DNA from: Rhizomys pruinosus
Lineage: Eukaryota > Chordata > Mammalia > Rodentia > Spalacidae
Assembly: GCA_009823505.1 (NCBI GenBank)
Contig: VZQC01002896.1
Span: forward strand, 2,948,114 to 3,012,113
Length of the DNA stretch: 64,000 bases
Direction of reading: 5' to 3'
Made by a program: the position numbers and the translations under genes. The number at the start of each line of letters is the position of its first letter. Position 1 is the stretch's first letter. Below the pieces are notes generated by a model that ran no database searches, was not told the DNA's origin, and saw only the letters and a program-made list of their open reading frames with translations. This document shows, one piece after another, positions 59,053 through 64,000 of the stretch.

Positions 59053-59271
59053 GGGCTGGAGAGATGGCCTAGTCGGTTAAGAGCACCAACTGCTCTTGCA
59101 GAGGACCTGGGTTCGATCCCCAGCACCCACATGGTGGCTGAGAACTGTCTTTAACTCCAGTTCCAGGGGAATCTGAAGCCCTCTTCTGACCTCCACAGCA
59201 TTGCACGACACAGGTGCACAAACCTACATGCAGACAGTACATTCATGCACATAATAAATAAAATTATTAAA
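59053..59271 (+). mobile_element. B2 SINE with target duplication
   Basis: Forward B2. Duplication aaaaacctccacagg lies at 59038-59052 and 59272-59286. Confidence 0.94.
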
Positions 59272-59699
59272 AAAAACCTCCACAGGAAGGGCTACGAAGG
59301 GCTAATACATACCGATTAAGACCAGGGATAGAGCAAAAAGCTTTTATATTTGCTCGGCTTTGCATCCATCTTTTGGATAAATGATTCCTATAAGCTATCT
59401 TAGTTGATTCACAGTTAAAGACAAGGCTTAAAGTAATAATGATAACGACTCACTTTCCTTTTTTGCTCAGTCTTTAAATCCTCTCTAAGAATTTAAAGAA
59501 AAAAGACACAGAAGGAGAAAAAGTATCTTTGAGGTATAACTATTATTATACTGCTTGACAACTCATGGTCTTTTACAGACTGTGTGTTAGTATTCATTAT
59601 TAGGAAAATACATAATAGTTTTGATATTATTTATGTTATGATTGTACCATATTTTTGAAACATACACCATATATAGATAGATAGATATAGTATATATAT

Positions 59700-59866
59700 C
59701 TTTTTTTTTTTTTTTTCTTTTTGGTCTTTTTGAGACAGGTTCTCCCTTTTTTCCCAGCTGGCCTGGAGCTCACTCTGTATACCAGGCTGGCCTTGAACTT
59801 ACAGAGATCCACCTGGCTCTGCCTCCCAAGTGCTGGGATTAAAGGCATGCGCCACCACCCCTGGCC
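59700..59866 (-). mobile_element. B1 SINE
   Basis: Reverse-oriented B1 following an (atag)/(ta) tract: T run, gagacaggttctcccttttt, ggctggccttgaacttacag, attaaaggcatgcgccacca. Confidence 0.91.
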
Positions 59867-59950
59867 CACATCATATTATCTAAATTACCAGCCTTTACAA
59901 CCATCTTTTAAAAATACAGTAAAGGAAAATTAAGTTCACCTGACACTAAC

Positions 59951-60088
59951 CAGTTGCAAATTCCACCTGCGTTTCTCTTTTGAAGACTGCGTTAGTGAGG
60001 GTAAAACCATTGACCGCTTCTCCTATTTCCTTTGCTGTTGTCCAGTAAATGGGATTCAGGATAGAAACTATCTTTCTCATTGCTGGAC
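59951..60088 (-). CDS. HMCN1: Hemicentin-1, G2-like domain exon 2
   Basis: This 138-bp exon is phase 1 to phase 1, between a ttttatctttag acceptor and an AACTG|gttagt donor. It continues the G2-like barrel with the motifs AMRKIVSILNPIYW and EIGEAVNGFTL, and ends in QVEFAT plus the first base of a glycine codon. The reading frame joins without change to the exons on either side. It has no cysteines, as expected within the beta-barrel. Confidence 0.96.
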
Positions 60089-60510
60089 CTAAAGATAAAA
60101 AGGTCAAGAAGAGGGCAGAGCAAAATGTTCAGTCAATTGTGTCATAATAAATTGTTCACGAGGATGAAAACTGAAGAACAATGCAGTCAGGAACAGCCCT
60201 TTGTGTACCTTTTTATGCACCTTTTTTACTAGTGTATACTAATTTTTTTAGTGTGTATATTAATTGTACAGAGCACTTAGCTTCATTGTGACATTTTCAT
60301 ACACATTAATGCACTTTGATCATATTTACCTCTCTCCGTCTGTCACCCTCCTGCCAGTCCCTTTTTATTGGGACAAGGATAAAGACATTTACTAATGACT
60401 TTACCAAGGATAATGACATTATACAAATGACTTACAGTTGCATCCTTTAGGATGTTTGAGTGAAAACAGTATGGTAAAGAATGATGTATGTTTTTTAAAA
60501 AGAAGTTTTT
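60089..60510. other. Intronic, no recognised repeat
   Basis: A T-rich tract near 60220-60320 but nothing recognised with confidence. Confidence 0.45.
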
Positions 60511-60690
60511 GAAGGCTGGTGAGATGGCTCAGTGCGTAAAGGAGTTTGCCACCAAGCATGATGGTCCAGTTTTGATCTCTGGAATCCACATGATGGGAGA
60601 GGAGAAACGACTCTCACGAGTTGTCCTCTGACCCCTGTATGCACACCACAGTGCATGCACAACACAAATAAATAAATGCATGATATGACA
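60511..60690 (+). mobile_element. B3-type SINE
   Basis: Forward: ggctggtgagatggctcagt, gttttgatctctggaatcca, gttgtcctctgacccctgta, ataaataaatgcatgatat tail. Confidence 0.82.
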
Positions 60691-60730
60691 AAAATAACTT
60701 TATGCACATCTTTCCTAAATAAAGACTCAC

Positions 60731-60880
60731 CAAGACTGCGAGGCACATTGGTAATCTTGGCTTGTATTATTTTTGTATTAGAGTGAGGGCTATCTGTTAT
60801 TGTGGCATTAAGAAAAGCAACTCCAAATTCAACATCATTAATATTTCCAATAACACTTCCTCTGGCTCGCTGGGGCCCAC
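60731..60880 (-). CDS. HMCN1: Hemicentin-1, G2-like domain exon 1 (first HMCN1 exon in window)
   Basis: This is the first HMCN1 coding exon in transcription order. It opens after a tccccaatag acceptor and closes at a CTTG|gtgagt donor, entering and leaving in phase 1 (150 bp). The peptide carries the motifs GSVIGNINDVEFG and KITNVPRSLG, which I recognise as the start of the nidogen G2-like beta-barrel of hemicentin-1, an extracellular matrix protein of cell junctions and basement membranes. In nidogen this fold binds collagen IV and perlecan; the partner in hemicentin is inferred by family. The preceding thrombospondin-repeat exons lie beyond the right edge. A B3 SINE ends about 40 bp downstream of the donor. 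Confidence 0.96.
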
Positions 60881-61225
60881 CTATTGGGGAGAAGAAAAAA
60901 ACATTCCTGGATAAAGAAGCAATTCCATCAACATTACATGGGGGAAAAGAAAGCCAATACTCGGTGATGCTACAAATCTTTTCTCGAACATCAAAAAAGC
61001 CCTACAGCATCTGAAATTAAAAGTGAAATTAATAAGCTTTGAAAACATTTGACTTTCTCATAACACCCATTATTCATCATAAATGTAGGATCTTTCCAAT
61101 TTATGCACATCATAGCCATTAGCCAAAGAATATATCATGTCCACCCCACAACCCAAATGAAGCATGTGTTTGTTTATGGGGATGAAACCATGATGATGAT
61201 GGGTTTACAGAGCAAGTCATGCGTA

Positions 61226-61385
61226 GCAGTAAACACTTCATATGTGCTAACTCCTTTGATCCTATTAACAGTACTAGAAATAAGCTTCAAACAGACACAG
61301 ATTTGCAGATTCAGAAAATAAAGTTCAGAGAAATCAAGTAACTTTTCCATTATTACACATCTAGAAAGTGAAGACCTAATCATGT
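61226..61385 (+). mobile_element. MIR relic
   Basis: acttcatatgtgctaactcc, tttgatcctattaacagtac, gcagattcagaaaataaagt, aatcaagtaacttttccatt follow the MIR layout. Confidence 0.72.
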
Positions 61386-61580
61386 TATCTTCTTGGCTTT
61401 AAAACTTATTTGGGGTAGGGACTTACTAATTCATTTAAACCGAGAACTAAAAATTACATATAATTATTGTGTATAATGTGGTGTTTTCATATATATCCAT
61501 TGTAAAAAGACTAAATTAGTAGTGGACATATTTGTTACCTTACCTACTTTTTTTTTTAATGAGAACACTTAAAAGTCTAT

Positions 61581-61654
61581 TCTGTTAGCATTCTATGATA
61601 CAATGAAATTATGGGAATCTGTTAGCATTCCATGATACAATGAAATTATGGGAA
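61581..61654. repeat. 37-bp tandem duplication
   Basis: tctgttagcattctatgata repeats with one change from 61581 and 61618. Confidence 0.94.
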
Positions 61655-61744
61655 ATGTAAAAAGAATTCAAAGAAGTCAAGAGTGAAATATTGGTTACTA
61701 GGGGCCAAGGCGGGATGGTGGTCAGTGATATAAAATTTTAGTTA

Positions 61745-61892
61745 TGCCAGGCATGGTCGTGCATGCCTGTAATCCCAGCACTCAGGAGGCAGAGGCAGGC
61801 AGATCTCTGTGAGTTCAAGGCCAGCCTGGTCTACAGAGTGAGTTCTAGGCCAGCTGGGACTAAAGGGAGACCCTGTCTCAAGAAAGACCAAA
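61745..61892 (+). mobile_element. B1 SINE with target duplication
   Basis: Forward B1. Duplication aaaattttagtta lies at 61732-61744 and 61893-61905. Confidence 0.95.
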
Positions 61893-62109
61893 AAAATTTT
61901 AGTTAAAGAAGAGGAATAAGTTAAAGATATCTGTTGCACATCTGGTCATTATGGTTAAAAAGGTTTTATGTTCTTCTATGTATTGTCTCCTCTTTTAAAA
62001 CTGGAGGAAAGGAGAGATATCACACACAAAATACCCCCGAGTCCATGTTACAGGTCACTGCCAGCATAAATGCAGTATCTAAAGGATATAAGTCAGTATG
62101 TATGTACGA

Positions 62110-62210
62110 TTTCTTTAGAGATAGGACTCACTACATAGCCTAGGCTGGCCTTGAAGTCATAGTCTTCCTATCTCAGCCTTTTGATACAGGGTGTGCCATC
62201 CCACTCTTGA
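62110..62210 (-). mobile_element. Old B1-type fragment
   Basis: Reverse-oriented: agagataggactcactacat, taggctggccttgaagtcat. Strongly diverged. Confidence 0.65.
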
Positions 62211-62345
62211 GGTTTAGCTAGAGGGTTTATCCAATTTTATTTTACACACACATCAGATAATGATTAACCTGAAAAAACTGAGAAATATATTATGAGAGTG
62301 TTATAAAGTTTGTACTATGACAATTTGGTTAAAAATAAGTATAAT

Positions 62346-62470
62346 GCTGGGTTTGGTGGCACATGTTTTTAATCCTAGCACTTAGGAGGAAGAGACATTT
62401 GGATTTCTGTGAGACTGAGGCTACCCTGGTCAACATTGTAAGTGCCAGGCCAGACCCTGCCAGCCCAAAC
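62346..62470 (+). mobile_element. B1 SINE, diverged
   Basis: Forward: gctgggtttggtggcacatg, ttttaatcctagcacttagg, gaggctaccctggtcaacat. Confidence 0.8.
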
Positions 62471-63480
62471 AAACAAAGAAATAAAATACAAGTACAAAAC
62501 TTTCAAGCTATCCATACAATAATTCCAGGCCTTCTTTGCATTGTTCAACATAGTTATTGATTACTAGCACAGATTACATGCTTAATGGATTTTTAAAATT
62601 TAAACAGCATGCTTTGATAAGACAGGAAAACATATTAGGGAGAACTTGATAGCAAAATAAATAACATGAATTATCTGATGTCTTTTGTTTGAATATGTTT
62701 AAAAAGAGTCACTAGTTATTATCTTCTATGATATACTGGGTAGAAATATAACTGTACATTACCCCCAAAATACAGTACATCATCATTTTAGTTTGTTCAA
62801 TAGTGAGAGAAAACTTTTTAAAATGTTGATTCAGCCTTCCTGGTTAGGATTCACATTCATTTTGTTTGTTAAGTATTTAGGAAAAATGTGGTAAAACTCA
62901 CCAGAATATAGCTGTCTACTTTCATGAAGGTCTATGAACTTATGTCTGGACATGGGAAACCAATGTTCATCAGAATTCCATAAGTAAACGTGAAACTGAA
63001 ATGGACCTCATATATCTGGTTTCTAGACCTCAGGGAGGTCTGACAAGGAGGTAAAGGGAATTTCTGTAGTGGAGATTTAAAGAAATTTAGGTCTTAAGTC
63101 AGTCAGGGAGGGGAGGAGGAGGACTTTCGAAGCAGAAGAAACAGCAGCGTTTAGAGTGATGGGAACGTTCCGGAAGTCCATGCAGGAAGATCGGGAGCAG
63201 GGCCAGTGGGAACGTCCGGGCTGCCTGGTCCTCACCCTTGGTCCTTGGCCAGGAGAAAGAGGGGCATGCAGAGTGGGATCACCAGTTCAATTTGCAGGAT
63301 GATTATTGACAAGTGTAGCTTCTATTTTGACAGAGGAACTTGAGTCCCAGCACTGAACAGATGACTCCCAGATCTGGATACTTGAATGGGTTCTTGAAAT
63401 CTTGTCAGACTTTATGTCCCAAATTGTCCACCTATGTGGACTATGAAACTCATCATCTGAAACCAGAAGTGTTCCCATGC
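62471..63480. other. Intronic, no recognised repeat
   Basis: Nothing recognised. From about 63030 the composition becomes richer in G and C and may belong to the LTR-like segment to the right. Confidence 0.4.
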
Positions 63481-63845
63481 CCAGGAGGGGACCTGAGACC
63501 TCCTAGTGACCATCTGATACACAGAGCAAGTTTGCTGAGAAGCTGAGTTGGTGGATGTAGGTGAATCTAATTTGAGTATGCATGGGGTGCTATTTCCAGC
63601 CAGCACCTCCCAGAGGCACAAGTGGGAGTCACGGGACCTCCCTAGCCATGCCCATGGATGGGATGTGGTAAGTCGAAGGTCTGGGATTGGATCCTGGGAG
63701 GTGAGGTCATGCTGCCTATAAAACCTGTCCATTTTGAATAAAGCTTTCTCTGTATTTGGATCCGTGCCTTCCGTGTGCAGTGCTTTCCGGCACATGCTTT
63801 CTACATGGCCCACCATGGGAATAAATGGGACGGACCACAGGTGGA
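63481..63845 (+). mobile_element. LTR-like segment
   Basis: A TATA-like tataaaa (63717-63723) is followed 14 bp on by AATAAA (63737-63742) and a gcctt/cgtgtgcag region, the compact promoter and poly(A) layout of a rodent ERV LTR. Outer boundaries are uncertain and no retroviral genes are present. It may start near 63030. Confidence 0.45.
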
Positions 63846-63855
63846 CATGTGCTCT

Positions 63856-64000
63856 TTTTTTTTTTTTTTTTAATTTTTTTAAATTTTTTTTATTTATTTT
63901 TGTATGTGTATGAATGTATTGTTTGCATGCAGGTCTGTGCACCCGTGTCGTGCAATGCTGCGGAGGTCAGAAGAGGGTCTCAGATTCCCCTGGAACTGGA
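63856..64000 (-). mobile_element. B2 SINE, cut by window edge
   Basis: Reverse-oriented B2: T-rich tail side, gtgtatgaatgtattgtttg, gtgcacccgtgtcgtgcaat. The head lies beyond the window. Confidence 0.92.

Noticed and set aside
63412..63942. Open frame of 176 codons, minus strand
   Set aside because: It runs through a B2 SINE and the LTR-like segment; its start codon lies inside the B2.

Overview
The window is mammalian nuclear DNA from a muroid or other myodont rodent. It is packed with B1, B2, B3, B4 and ID SINEs and rodent L1 copies, with older MIR, L2 and L1M relics beneath. The B1 and B2 consensus differs from mouse and rat as I remember them, so a non-Mus, non-Rattus rodent is likely; I cannot name the species.

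The only gene supported is the 3' end of hemicentin-1 (HMCN1) on the minus strand. Fourteen consecutive coding exons run from 60880 down to the stop codon at 22645. All have AG acceptors and GT donors and keep one reading frame (about 765 residues). In order they encode the nidogen G2-like beta-barrel (4 exons), a short cysteine-containing linker exon, eight calcium-binding EGF modules (one exon each, the sixth with a long Tyr-rich tail) and the fibulin-type C-terminal module. The 5' part of the gene (VWA, Ig and thrombospondin modules) lies beyond the right edge. A 3' UTR of about 1 kb with an AATAAA at 21652-21647 is inferred.

Layout: 1-21.6 kb is gene-free intergenic DNA downstream of HMCN1. 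It holds a 3' Lx-type L1 tail, an inverted L1 piece with a duplicated B2, a truncated Rrm2 pseudogene abutting a 5'-truncated L1, old L1M relics, a GC-rich island of unknown origin, and a B2 array shaped by unequal crossover. The span 21.6-60.9 kb is HMCN1 exons and introns with many SINEs, L1 tails, an LTR-like element, a retrocopy of an LTR-terminated transcript, and microsatellites. The span 60.9-64 kb is upstream intron with a MIR, B1s and an LTR-like segment.

No undescribed gene system, CRISPR array, functional RNA gene or second protein gene is visible. The most unusual signal is a composite SINE: the tRNA-like head of B2 joined to a B1 at the same point in three separate copies (45.6, 52.0 and 57.8 kb). 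Each copy is flanked as one unit by its own target-site duplication, which points to a mobile B2-B1 chimeric family.
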